DNA from: Circinella umbellata | Taxonomy: Eukaryota; Mucoromycota; Mucoromycetes; Mucorales; Lichtheimiaceae | Assembly: GCA_025093555.1 (NCBI GenBank) | Contig: JAIWNF010000006.1 | Location: forward strand, 62,001 to 126,000 | Direction: 5' to 3' | DNA length: 64,000 nt | In this document: in pieces, positions 1 through 10,768 of the stretch | Numbering within the stretch: the first letter of the stretch is position 1 | Layout: the number at the start of each line of letters is the position of its first letter | Notes under the pieces: model-generated | Databases searched by the model: none | What the model was told of the DNA's origin: nothing | Seen by the model: the letters and a program-made list of their open reading frames with translations, nothing else | Program-made: the position numbers and the translations under genes

Positions 1-286
1 CTCTTTTGCCTCCCCCCCCTTTCTTTGTTGTAAAGGTGAGTCCATTTACCTGCATTCTGCATAAGTTCTCGATATAATACATATTCCGCTGAATAACGAG
101 CTAAAATCTTATCAATAAGATGTCGTTGATTCACTAGATAATATAAAATAATAGATAATGAATATTTCTCTCTTTTTAAAACAATTTAAATTTTTTGACA
201 GTAATAGTAATTTAAGGAAATGAATGTTTATTTTCTAATCGATAAATACCTTCTACTTTTTCTTCAGTCCCACCACTCTCCATCAT
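1..286 (-). CDS. Hsp90-like ATPase domain protein (sacsin/NOV type), 5' end only
   Basis: Two exons on the minus strand join in frame: 286-250, starting at ATGATG, and 133-50. Splice signals are GTATTT after 250 and CTAG before 133, with a next donor GTAAATGG at 49, so the gene runs off the left edge. The encoded text ends in INQRHLIDKILARYS-like residues followed by YRELMQN. It resembles the start of the Bergerat-fold ATPase of fungal sacsin/NOV-like proteins (E-x3-N, the Asn being the Mg-ATP ligand in this fold). About 40 residues are visible, so family assignment rests on this short block. The start is the first ATG of a doublet. The large mobile element begins only about 160 bp upstream, probably within the promoter region. 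Confidence 0.68.
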
Positions 287-445
287 GTTGGAGCGTACAA
301 GCTCCAAACGACTTTGCATGTTTGTTTTAGAAGAAAAAAAAAAAAAAAGTGGGGTGGGGAGGGGATTGAGGTTTTGCAGGAAAAATAAAATAAAAAAGAA
401 AAGTAGCGGTAGTTATAAGAAAAAAGGGGTTCCCCTTTATATATG

Positions 446-1421
446 CAGTGTTTTGCGTTTAAGAATATAATTTTTGGGTTCCATCAGATATAAAATTTTA
501 GAGATCAATATAATTCTTAGTACTTGAGTGTAACTTTTTGTTTGATCAGTGAGAATTTTCAACAATTCAATATAATAGTTAGGAACCTATCCACTCCAAA
601 AAAAAAAAAAAGTCTTTTTATATGATTTAATAAGGTTGTCCGATTTGTCAGGTCCTCAAGGCACAAGTGGCAATGAAATGTTCTTAACACCCAGTTCATA
701 AATTAAAGTGAGGAGGGAAGGAATACTACAGGTTATTTCCTATGATTTCACAGCAGAAATATTATTAATCTGGCACAATGGAAATTACAACTTGGTAGCT
801 TGATTATAGCTTGGTTGTTTATAACCATATTTTTAGAATCCATGAAAGAGCCATTACCATTACCAGACTTTGCCAAGCAATCCATAAAAAAAGAGAGCAA
901 CTGTTAGCGATACCACTCGACTCTGTGAAAAACACATGCTGCTAAGATACAGATGACTTCGAAAACGTTGCGCTTTATCTTTATCACCATTTCCCTTTCT
1001 GAATCTTCACTTCATCCCTCAACAAAAAGCATACGGTAACATCGGACAATAATAGCCTTTTCTATTATACTATTATCATCCTAGCTTGTAAATCAAATAA
1101 ACAAAAATATAGTATAATGTATAACAAAATCCTATTGATGTGTTTTTAAATACGTAATCGAACATGATGAATTCATGGAAACGAGAAAACATAAAATTTC
1201 TAATAAAAAAAATAAAGCCTATAGCGTCAGCTTTTCATTTTCAAACAATGCTTTCCTGTACAATGTGAAACAAAATTCAACAATTGTTGGCAGCCATATA
1301 ATTACCAACAATCGCATTCGTTTATAAGTATATTATTTTGGGAAGGATGCAGTGTGCATGGCCCAATTGCCTTACAGCTCCTTACAACTCTAAGAAGCGC
1401 TCAGCTAAGAAGCGCTTCTTA
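446..1421 (+). repeat. left terminal inverted repeat
   Basis: Pairs with 6850-7850. The inner edge carries several copies of AAGAAGCGCT and one complete 16-bp palindrome TAAGAAGCGCTTCTTA at 1406-1421, with more half copies running on to about 1500. Such subterminal arrays are typical transposase-binding regions (inference). Confidence 0.8.
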
Positions 1422-2301
1422 CAAAAAACAGCTAACTAAGAAGCGCTCCTTGCAAAAACAGCTCAGCTCCTTACAAAAAACAACTTAGCTAAGAAGCGCT
1501 CCTCGCTCCTTACTGGCTTCTTATGAAGGAATATCTTTCTTTTTTTTGGACCTGTCTAGTATATAGCTCAAATAATATATGTAAAGTATGATTTCGAGAA
1601 TGTAATGTCCATATTCTTCTTGGTGTGCTGTTTAAGCTCTTCAGGAATAAATGCCTCTAATCTGTCATTCCTTATCCCTTCTTTATATGTAAAACTACAG
1701 TACGTGAGTTGCTAGAAGTTATTGAGAAAAAAGACAACCATGATGGAGAAATGCCACCAAAATTCTGATATCATATTTATTAGATGGTGGAACTATATAG
1801 TCTTTGTTCAGCTTGATCGGCTCATAAGATAGCTGTATCTCATTGTTTCAGACACCAGTATAAGTTACATTTTAATTCTCTTGACACGATATCACAGGTA
1901 CAGCAAATGACTGTTTATCTATAAACAAACATTTCCCATATAAAACTGACAAACTTTATTTTCAAAAGAGAATAAATATGGCTTTCTTATGAAATTCGCT
2001 TTATTTTATTTTTTTTGAATGAAAATAAAAATTCCAGTGGTAAAAATTGAGTGATTTCTTGTATATCTTAGTTTCGTAGAAATTGCAAATTCACAAAGAA
2101 AAACCAAACTAGGGGTTATATGAAAAAAACTAAGAATTACCAAACCCAAAATAATTAGGATATACCAGTACCAAACAAAACTAGGGATAACTCAATATAG
2201 CCCATCATTCCATAATTACAATTATTCTATCACGGCGCAATATATTCATACTTTTTATTGTACAATACATAAACAAATACTATAATATAACGTGCTAAAG
2301 A

Positions 2302-3589
2302 TTAGACTTGATCCAAATCTGCAAGTGGTCGACGTACATAAGGTGTTTGGTGACACTCCATACTAAAAACATCGAATATCAGAATTTATTATTAAATTAC
2401 CAATATATTTATCATCAATAAGAAATGTAGATTTCGAAATAAAAAAAATACTTACATCATACTCAATTGTTCCATTTCATACGGCGTAAAGCTAAAAAAA
2501 TAATAATGTTTAGTTTTAATTGAAGAAAAACAGAATGAAATGCGTCTAAAAAAGTATGTACTTACTCCAAATATTGATCCGTATTCTCGTCCTGCTCTTC
2601 TTCCATATTGTAGGTTTCTATTTGTGTGCAACCATAAGAATGTATTATTTCCAAGTTTATACTATTCATATTTCTTCTCTTACCTGTTTCAATAATTTTT
2701 TTTATCTTCCCGTTCCTCAACATGAGTTACTGCTACTGGTTGTTCTTTGTTCATTTGTTATTTTCAATATTTTAAGATCGATACCTTCCTGCTTACCTGT
2801 TTCTAATGGTTCTTGTAAACTAGATCCATCTAATACTCCATCGATTTCTGCACCCAATTTTTCTTGATAATCAGCATATACTTTTCGCGCATCATTCATT
2901 AAATTGTTCCATGCTTCACATAATAAGTGATTAGCTGCCCAACTCTTTTCGCATAAACCAAAGTTAATTCCAGTTTCGTCTAATACGGCTGCTTCAAGTG
3001 CAGCAATGGCTGTTTCACGATCCTTGTCACTTAAGGATACCCCAGACACTGGAGCTGTCGGTCGAGCAATAAAATGAGATTGTTCACTAATGGAATCCAT
3101 TTGGATAACGTCAGTGTCATTTTGTGTTAATTTTCGTTTTTTGTTCTCTCTTTTAATACTGTGTTATAACAAGCTTCAGCTGTCGTGTTTTCCATGTTTT
3201 CATCGCTACTTTGGATAACTAAAGAAACAATATGTTCTTTCTTAATAGTCATTTTGTTAAAAACTCTTTCTCCTTCTATTACTTGAACAATGCGTGGGGC
3301 TGGAATGATGCCGAGACGTTGTTGATTATTTGAATCTGTTACTGGTGATTGATCACTTGAAGGAACATCGTTTTGTGCGTTTGATTGTGAATCCTCTACG
3401 GCTTCTCTAATATTATTGAGCACAACGTACAATTTCTTCGTTGTGAACGTCATGATGATCTTTGAATTGATAAAATCTCTCCTGATGTTTATTGAGTGCA
3501 TCGTATACAGTTTTTACATCTTTGGTAAAATTTGTTATTTGACAACGTACTTCGACCATCTCTTGTAGTGTATTTAATTTTGGAGGCAT
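2302..3589 (-). pseudogene. unknown multi-exon element gene, two frameshifts
   Basis: Reading starts MPPKLNTLQEMVEVRC at 3589 and continues through a Gln/Asp/Asn-rich middle, a basic patch (KKRK) and a conserved-looking block around 3060-2850 (motifs GLCEKSWAANHLL and EAWNNLMNDARK). It then passes through three short downstream exons with good GTAAG donors and ends RRPLADLDQV-stop at 2302. Frame changes are needed near 3420 and near 3145, so the present copy is probably dead, although assembly error in homopolymers could mimic this. I do not recognise the family. Its place between the element's inverted repeats suggests element-encoded cargo or an accessory protein rather than a host gene. 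Confidence 0.5.
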
Positions 3590-3682
3590 TGTTCAAGAGG
3601 GAAAAAAAGGTTAACTTTATTCATCTAAAATACACAATCGTATGAAACAAGAAATAACTAGAAAGTACCATGAATCTGGTAT

Positions 3683-3853
3683 ATAGTGGGTATATTCCTG
3701 GTAAAACTTAGTTTAAACTGAAGTTTACCAAATTTTACAAACAGATTCCTGTAAATAATGGTGCTTTTAAGGTAAAGCTTGGTATATATTAGGTAGAACC
3801 ATCATTTACCTCTTTTAAACTAAGCATAACCAAGCTTTACTGGAAAATACCAT
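3683..3853. repeat. imperfect hairpin-forming repeat
   Basis: GGTATATTCCTGGTAAAA..CTTAGTTTAAA at 3690-3717 is matched in reverse complement by TTTAAACTAAGC..TTTACTGGAAAATACC at 3814-3852. GGTAAA/TTTACC words fill the loop. It lies just upstream of the 3589 gene start and could be a small nested MITE or a promoter palindrome. Confidence 0.35.
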
Positions 3854-4215
3854 AAAAAACCCCAATTTAACCCATCAACTTTTTTACCGTGTGTCATAAA
3901 GACAATTAAAAACTTTTTATTCGATAATGATGATATCTTCAAATAGGGTATTTATAGGGCATAGTATAAGGGAATTGGGATTGGGTGGAAGGATAAATTT
4001 AGTAATCAATGAGAATATATGGTGTGAATATGGCCCCATCCAGGTGATTATTATCAGACATATAATAATGGTAATTCTTGTAAAGCAACGCTCCTCAAAA
4101 GTTTGTCCCTTGGTACCTCGACATAGCCCGTGTGCTCTTTCTGAAGTTGTGCTACTACTTCACTTTGCTCCTGACACACATCCTATAGAGAGATACGTTA
4201 TTAAAAAGTTGTAAT

Positions 4216-6840
4216 TGCACTCTCGTATGTCAATAAACGACTTTAATGGCCATACATACCAGCAAATACGCCAATAATTCAAATAATGAAAGTATGGTGC
4301 CGTTCATCGAATGTAGTTGGGATTTGAGAAGTACGTGGTCTTTGGTATAAGAATTTGCCGTCACCAGAGGTAGAGGGTGTAGAATATGTGGGAGCTTCGG
4401 CGCCAGTGAAATACCACAACCTCTATTGTTTTTTTACTTAAATATTCAAATGGGATTGGGTGTCAAAACCCATATTCTAGTATTAAGTGTCTATACGGTA
4501 CGACCCACGATATTGACATTGTCAAGTGGGGAGTTTGGCTGGGGCGGCACATCTGTTAAAAGATAACGCAGGTGCGAGGCCGTGACCAGTGTGATTGTTG
4601 TTTTGATGCACTGAATGCCAAATACTTTTAATCTTGAAAATGTTGTTTTATTACTGTTGAGGTACTTGGCACGGTAGGTGTTGAGAATCGCAGCAAGATT
4701 TCTAATAACTTTAAAGAGTCGCCAAGAGTGTAATCAATATCCTCTTTCAAACCACCAGAAGACGCCTCTATCAATAAACGTTCGTATTGACCAGTATACC
4801 CAATCCCATCTGCGTATCAGCCTTTATCTTTTGTCCATGTTTCCATATCTATTAATCCTGTACTTCTACTTTGGATATACACTTCGCACCTATAATGCAT
4901 TACGGTCCAATGTTATAGATTAGTCTTAATTATCATAGTTTGTTAATCAGCATATTTTGTATATAAAAAAACATCTTACCATTGGAACTGTAAATACTGG
5001 ATTTGGTCATGGAAATACTGAAATATTGGTACTATAAAGTCGACGAAAAACGTTCTTTCATGGTTTGTTTCTATAGGTGTCACTCTTCCACATCTTGAAG
5101 AAAACCATGTAATGATATGTTGAACAAGTCGATGGAAGCGCTGTTGATTTATTGTGTTGTCACCATCCAAAGCACGCTTCCAAACATGGACGGGCATATC
5201 ATTAGCATCGTTAAGTTTCAGACATTCACGAATTATGGAAAATTGAAAACTGTACTGCGATAATGACTGCAACGTTCGTTGATCATCTTAAATTTTCTTG
5301 ACTGAGGGCTGCATCTTGCTCACAAATATCTGGATTGCATTCAATAGCCATTCGTACAAAAGATTGAAGTCGTCTAATATCGGTAGATTTGAATTTGGGT
5401 CCATAAAGTGTGTTGTTGGCTGGAGTTGAAATACTGAAGCACCTTTTTTTGTGTGCGAGGATTACTTCTTGATCGCCTTCATGTACGCGTTTTTCTGTAT
5501 AATATAGTCATTTTAGTTGGCAACCAAAGAAAACAAATTTCATTGTTTCATACCTGATACATGATCTTTATTATAATGATCTTCGAAATCCTTTTCCATG
5601 TTACAGTAAGCAGTGCAATTGGGACAAGCATATGCAGTTTGCACATTATCTGGCTGAAAATGGGGTTAGTAACAATAAATTCATGAACATGAGTGAATAA
5701 TCATCCATACTTCAGTATCTCCACGTTTCGCCTTGTAGAATGTGACTCTATTTAAAAATTAATGGTGTTGAGATCCTTTTTTCTGTATTATTTGCGCGAT
5801 TTATACCTACATTTTTGTGTTTTTTCGACGTTTGTTCAAAGGTTTTGCAATGTTTAAGCCTAAAGTAATGATTAGATGGGTCTTTTTTTTTTTGTTTTCC
5901 AGAGATCTTATTTTCAACATTAATTAAATGCTCTCTTAAGTTTCCAGCATCAGCAAATGTATTATGGCATTTATAATATTGATTAATCAATTTGACAAGC
6001 GTTGTCATTGTCGTTGTCACTAGGGATCTTAGTACAATCCGGATTTATAAACCGTTCCGTTTTTCATACGGATTGGATCGGATTTAAATTGTGTCTCAAC
6101 GGATTCGGATCGGATTCGGATTGTAAACGGATTGAGATCTATGGATCCGTCATTATAATTATAGAGTAATGGATCAAAGTTTTAACAATGCTGTGGTAAG
6201 GTATATATATATTCAAATAAAGAAGAGAGTAACTATATTTTAAGTTTTTGTATGTTATTATATACTCGAATAGAGCAGTTGAAAAGAAAAGTAGTAATGG
6301 CTTTAATATAGAAAAGAAATATCTGAAAAGAAAAAAAAATCCACGTCATGTACTTTTTTTTTCTGCACCATAACTTTTTTTTTCACTATAAACTTTTTAC
6401 TATAACTTTCCCACTATAACTTTTTATTACTACAATTCTTTTTTTATTATAACTTATTTATTTCCTATTATGTTTTTCAAACCAAAATAATAAAATCATC
6501 TAAAAATAATGCACCTCTGTTACCAATGTTTTACTTTTCTTAAACGATCTCAAACGACTACTATACACAATCTTGTAAAATACCTTCTCTCATGAAAAAA
6601 TACCGTGACATCTACTATATAGCCTAAATTTTCATCTAATTGATTCTTTTGCATTATGGATTACGGATTCAATCCGGATTTTTACGAAACTGATTCGGAT
6701 TGCAATTCTCTAATCCGTGGACAATCAGGATTTCCGAAAATCCAATCCATTTTAAAGCGGATCGGATTCGAAATGGTGCCAATCCGATCCGGATCGGTCT
6801 ACTAAGAACCCTAGTTGTCATTGTTACTGGTGCAGATAAA
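4216..6840 (-). pseudogene. zinc-finger protein of a presumed Mucorales multicopy family, decayed
   Basis: In order on the minus strand: a first finger-like block (5960-5900, YKCHNTFADAGNLREH); a second with the C2H2 pattern CPNC..HYNKDH at 5640-5570; a linker exon (5500-5290); an alpha-rich exon ending VPIFQYFHDQIQYLQFQW with a proper GTAAGA donor at 4978; then a block at 4890-4690 containing DGIGYTGQYERLLIEASSG and YTLGDSLKLLE; and FGIQCIKTTITLV further on. The last part resembles conserved C-terminal text I recall from expanded Mucorales hypothetical proteins. ERLLIEAS is reminiscent of a PD-(D/E)XK-like core, which is speculative. Damage: an in-frame TGA before YADGIGY, a frame change near 5285, another near 4640, and a MITE at the 5' end. 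Function unknown. Confidence 0.6.
6021..6813. mobile_element. hAT-like MITE, 793 bp
   Basis: Ends are TAGGGATCTTAGTA (left) and TACTAAGAACCCTA (right), which are inverted. Flanks are GTTGTCAC (6013-6020) and GTTGTCAT (6814-6821), an 8 bp target duplication with one mismatch, as expected for hAT. Both subterminal zones (6030-6150 and 6660-6800) are packed with ATCCG/CGGAT words. The middle is AT-rich with no reading frame. It inserted at the start of the zinc-finger gene, and the duplicated target contains that gene's first ATG. Confidence 0.85.
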
Positions 6841-6849
6841 GGTGTAAAG

Positions 6850-7850
6850 CTGTAAGAAGCGCTTCTTAGCTGAGTTTAGTTTTGTAAGGAGCGCTTCTTA
6901 GAGTTGTAAGGAGCTGTAAGGCAATTGTGTCCATGCACACTGCACCCTTCCCAAAATAATATACTTATAAACGAATCCGATTGTTGGTAATTATATGGCT
7001 GCCAACAATTGTTGAATTTTGTTTCACATTGTACAGGAAAGCACTGTTTGAAAATGAAAAGCTGACGCTATAGGCTTTATTTGTTTTATTAGAAATCTAT
7101 GTTTTCTCGTTTCCATGAATTCATCATGTTCGATTACGTATTTAAAAACACATCAATAGGATTTTGTTATACATTATACTATATTTTTGTTTATTTGATT
7201 TACAAGCTAGGATGATAATAGTATAATAGAAAAGGCTATTATTGTCCGATGTTACCGTATGCTTTTTGTTGAGGGATGAAGTGAAGATTCAGAAAGGGAA
7301 ATGGTGATAAAGATGAAGCGCAACGTTTTCGAAATCATCTGTATCTTAGCAGCATGTGTTTTTCACAGAGTCGAGTGGTATCGCTAACAGTTGCTCTCTT
7401 TTTTTATGGATTGCTTGGCAAAGTCTGGTAATGGTAATGGCTCTTTCATGGATTCTAAAAATATGGTTATAAACAACCAAGCTATAATCAAGCTACCAAG
7501 TTGTAATTTCCATTGTGCCAGATTAATAATATTTCTGCTGTGAAATCATAGGAAATAACCTGTAGTATTCCTTCCCTCGTCACTTTAATTTATGAACTGG
7601 GTGTTAAGAACATTTCGTTGCCACTTGTGCCTTGAGGACCTGATAAATCGGACAACCTTATTAAATCATATAAAAAGACTTTTTTTTTTTTTTTTTTTGG
7701 AGTGGATAGGTTCCTAACTATTATATTGAATTGTTGAAAATTCTCACTGATCAAACAAAAAGTTACACTCAAGTACTAAGAATTATATTGATCTCTAAAG
7801 TTTTATATCTGATAGAATTAAAAAATTATATTCTTAAACGCAAAACACTG
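6850..7850 (-). repeat. right terminal inverted repeat
   Basis: Reverse complement of the left arm. The 16-bp palindrome TAAGAAGCGCTTCTTA sits at 6853-6868 next to a second half copy. Small differences from the left arm (for example homopolymer length near 7680 versus 600) show the two arms have diverged since insertion. Confidence 0.8.
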
Positions 7851-8145
7851 TATAATGCTTTGCTCTATATATGGAAAATCTGCTGACTTGTTTTACTTTC
7901 AGGTACGTACCCATTGCAACAAAACCAAAAGATGATTCTAGTGCTATGCAAAACAATCTATGATCATGACTAGAGAAAATTATTAATAATATTTTTTTTT
8001 GCTCTTTTGTTATAAGGGCGCTCAAATTATCCTTTACTAATGAACTTGACAATTTTTTTTAATCTGACAACAAATATTAAAGCAATACGTAACCATAATC
8101 TTTGTATAAATAATATTTAGATAACAACTTTATTTGATATTACAA

Positions 8146-9145
8146 CTAATTACGGCGAATAAAACGTAATTCAAATGGATGAGGTCCAGTAACAACAGGA
8201 CCAGAATTGGCAGGGACAGTGTTTAATGTGGCGGGAAGTTCATGACCATTCTTACCCAAAGCAGGCATAATATTACATTTATAAAGTGTTTCGACCCAGA
8301 CATTAAACATTTGATTCTCGGCCTATAATTTATAACCATAGTTAATAAGAGGAAATATTTATTAAGTAGATTTATTGGTAACATAATATAATTAAATAGT
8401 TATTAATATAAAATACATACCAAATGTGCGCCAACACAAAGACGTCTATATATATATAAACATCAATGGTATGAATAATACAATAATGTCGTTTTAGTAT
8501 AACAAAATAATTATTATCAATAGCGGGGGGGAGAAACACATGGATATTTACCTTCCCCATCCAAAATTATATTGGTCTCTATCTTTAATTTTATGATTAG
8601 CTGAAGCAAACATGGAATCTTGTGTCTTGTCTAAAAATCGTTCAGGTTTGAATTCATTCGGGTTTGGATACTTGACAGGATCCATATGCATTTCAATCAT
8701 ATTTGTCATAAAAAATGTACCCCTAGGAATAATATTACCACGCCATTCAACTATTTAGAGGGAAAACAAAGAGTATAATAATTACATTAATTAAATATAT
8801 CGCTTATATAACGTAATTATATTTACTTACAATCTTCAGCAGCTTCGTGAATAACACCAAAATCAGTTGTAGGTCTCATACGGAAACATTCTCTTTGAGT
8901 TGCGATCAGGTAAGGTACAGCTTCTCGTTCCCAAAACTGAGGCAAACGACCTTCATGTTTGCTTACAAATAAATCAATCTCTTTTTGAATTTTTCTTTGA
9001 ATATTCGGCATAGTAGATATCTGTAGGAATCCCCAAGCGATTGTCATTGCACTAGTGTCTGTACCAGCATGTATAATATCATCTGTTCTCATATATTTAA
9101 GTAAAATCGTATTAAGTATAGTGAATGACAAAATAATTATTTCAA

Positions 9146-9176
<31 letters not shown>

Positions 9177-10563
9177 GCTAGTTAACAAATTAATAATGAG
9201 TCATAACTTACGAATGGCAGGCATCAAATTATTGTAATAACCTCGTTTTCCTTGATTTATTTCATCATTTAAAGCTTTTGCCAAATTATCTTGATTTGAA
9301 TCCAATGCTTTTTCAATTATTTCTAAATAAAATAGCTTTAGAGTATATTCGTAATGTTTAAATACTTCCCTTTTCACGTCAATAACGTTAGAACCCAAGA
9401 TTAAAGGACGAACAACAAAGGCAAGTGTTGGATTGACAAGCTGCATGAAAATATATTTAAAGTCCGTATATAGGATACTTGTCTTGATCATGTCGGTTGC
9501 TTTTTTGAAAAGTGGATCTTCAATAGATGTTGTTCGAACACCCGATAGTGTTAATAAAATAAAATTGAGTGATGTACGTAATAAATACGGAATAGGATTG
9601 ATGTTCTCGTTAGTGGAAGAAATAGTATCGGCAAATTCTCGAGCTTCTTTACAAAGAACAGGAGTCATTTTTTTGAGTTGTCGTGGGCCTAATGCATTTA
9701 ATACTATATATGTATGATAATAATAATAATAAAATAGGATTGTTTTCATGTTTAAATAGAGTTAGTTAATTAGGTGTAATTATAAGAGCATAGACTCTAT
9801 GTTCATGTCATATCATATAATAATAATTTATTACCAGTTTTACGCAAAGTACTCCAGTATTTATCAGGTGCTGATAAAATAAGTCCTCTATATGTATATA
9901 TATATAAATATATCAGTCAATATTGTATGGTATAGAGTAAAAGCATAAAAAATAAAACATACGGTGTATTATTGGAATGAAAGTCATGGCGATCATTGTT
10001 ATGAAAGCGATTTGAGGTCACTTTTCCATTACTAACAAGTAGCTCGTGAGCCATATAAGGATCAGCGATAACGAGTGTCGGTTTATTACCAGTCATAATG
10101 TGGAAAATGGGACCTGTGATAACAATAAATATAATTATTATATCATCGATAGGGTATTTTAAAATAAATGATAATTTACCAAGTTCTTGGTGCCATTGAT
10201 GAAACCTTTCAACTTTGTTTGAACCGATTGTTAAAAGGTGGCCTAATATATATATATATATAATAGATTAAAATAGAGTTTCGCTAGAAAATAAAAACAA
10301 AAGACTGCATGATTGTTACCGATAAATGGGTAACATCCTTTTGGCGAAGGAATTTTCCCAAATACTATTGGTTTTTTACGTTTCTGTTTCCACGAGACGA
10401 CAGCAATAATTGTTGCCAGAACAAAGGTTGTCAGAACAGTAGTAGTAGCAACGCCTCGGGTAAAAGTATTATTGTTGGTCGTACTAATCAAACTAGTACC
10501 CCGTAATAATGAAATTAGTTTTTGGGTAAGTTGGTTGCTTGATAGGCTTAGTTGCTGAGACAT
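8146..10563 (-). CDS. cytochrome P450 monooxygenase
   Basis: Nine exons give 551 codons in one frame: 10563-10320, 10242-10180, 10113-9963, 9887-9835, 9703-9212, 9082-8831, 8750-8552, 8445-8421, 8322-8146. An N-terminal hydrophobic anchor (about residues 37-56) followed by a basic stretch and the Pro-rich hinge KIPSPKGCYPFIG indicates ER membrane anchoring. I-helix HAGTDTS, K-helix ExxR (ECFR), the PERF motif (FKPERF) and the heme loop FGWGRRLCVG with Cys488 are all present, so the enzyme should be active. Substrate is not predictable. The 25-nt exon 8 carries the heme cysteine. It is divergent from the Zn2Cys6 gene with 205 bp between the starts, suggesting co-regulation. Intron 5 holds a CA microsatellite. 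Confidence 0.93.
9148..9175 (+). repeat. (CA)n microsatellite
   Basis: Fourteen CA units in intron 5 of the P450 gene. Confidence 0.95.
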
Positions 10564-10768
10564 TATACTTTTTTTTCTGGTTTGGGAGAAATAAAAGCTC
10601 AAATTTTTAACCTTTTTCGGTGATTTTCGGTCCGAGTTTCCTCTTCGGGGATCTGGGAATACTACAGTTCCGTGTACCTTGATTGTTACACAACACTGGA
10701 AACATTTGCATCATTATATATTTTTCTTTTGGTGGGTATTTTATTCTTCCTGTTAGTCGTGACCCACT
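10564..10768. promoter_or_regulatory. shared divergent promoter, P450 / Zn2Cys6 regulator
   Basis: 205 bp between two divergent start codons. It contains CGGTGATTTTCGGTCCGAG (about 10618-10636). Its several CGG/CCG triplets are the kind of site bound by Zn2Cys6 proteins. Self- and target-regulation is inference. Confidence 0.5.

Larger units (their letters stand above)
446..7850. mobile_element. 7.4 kb element with about 1 kb terminal inverted repeats
   Basis: The stretch 446-1421 recurs, inverted, at 6850-7850 with high visible identity and scattered substitutions and indels. Both outer tips read CAGTGTTTTGCGTTTAAG inward. Flanks are tatatatg on the left and tataatgc on the right: similar, but not a clean target duplication. 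The interior has two minus-strand genes, both damaged (2302-3589 and about 4216-6840), and a nested MITE. No intact transposase is recognisable. The CAGTG tip recalls hAT or Tc1/mariner ends, but with TIRs this long and no recognised DDE protein the superfamily is left open. An alternative is a large inverted duplication of host DNA; sharp outer ends and a unique interior favour an element. Confidence 0.75.
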
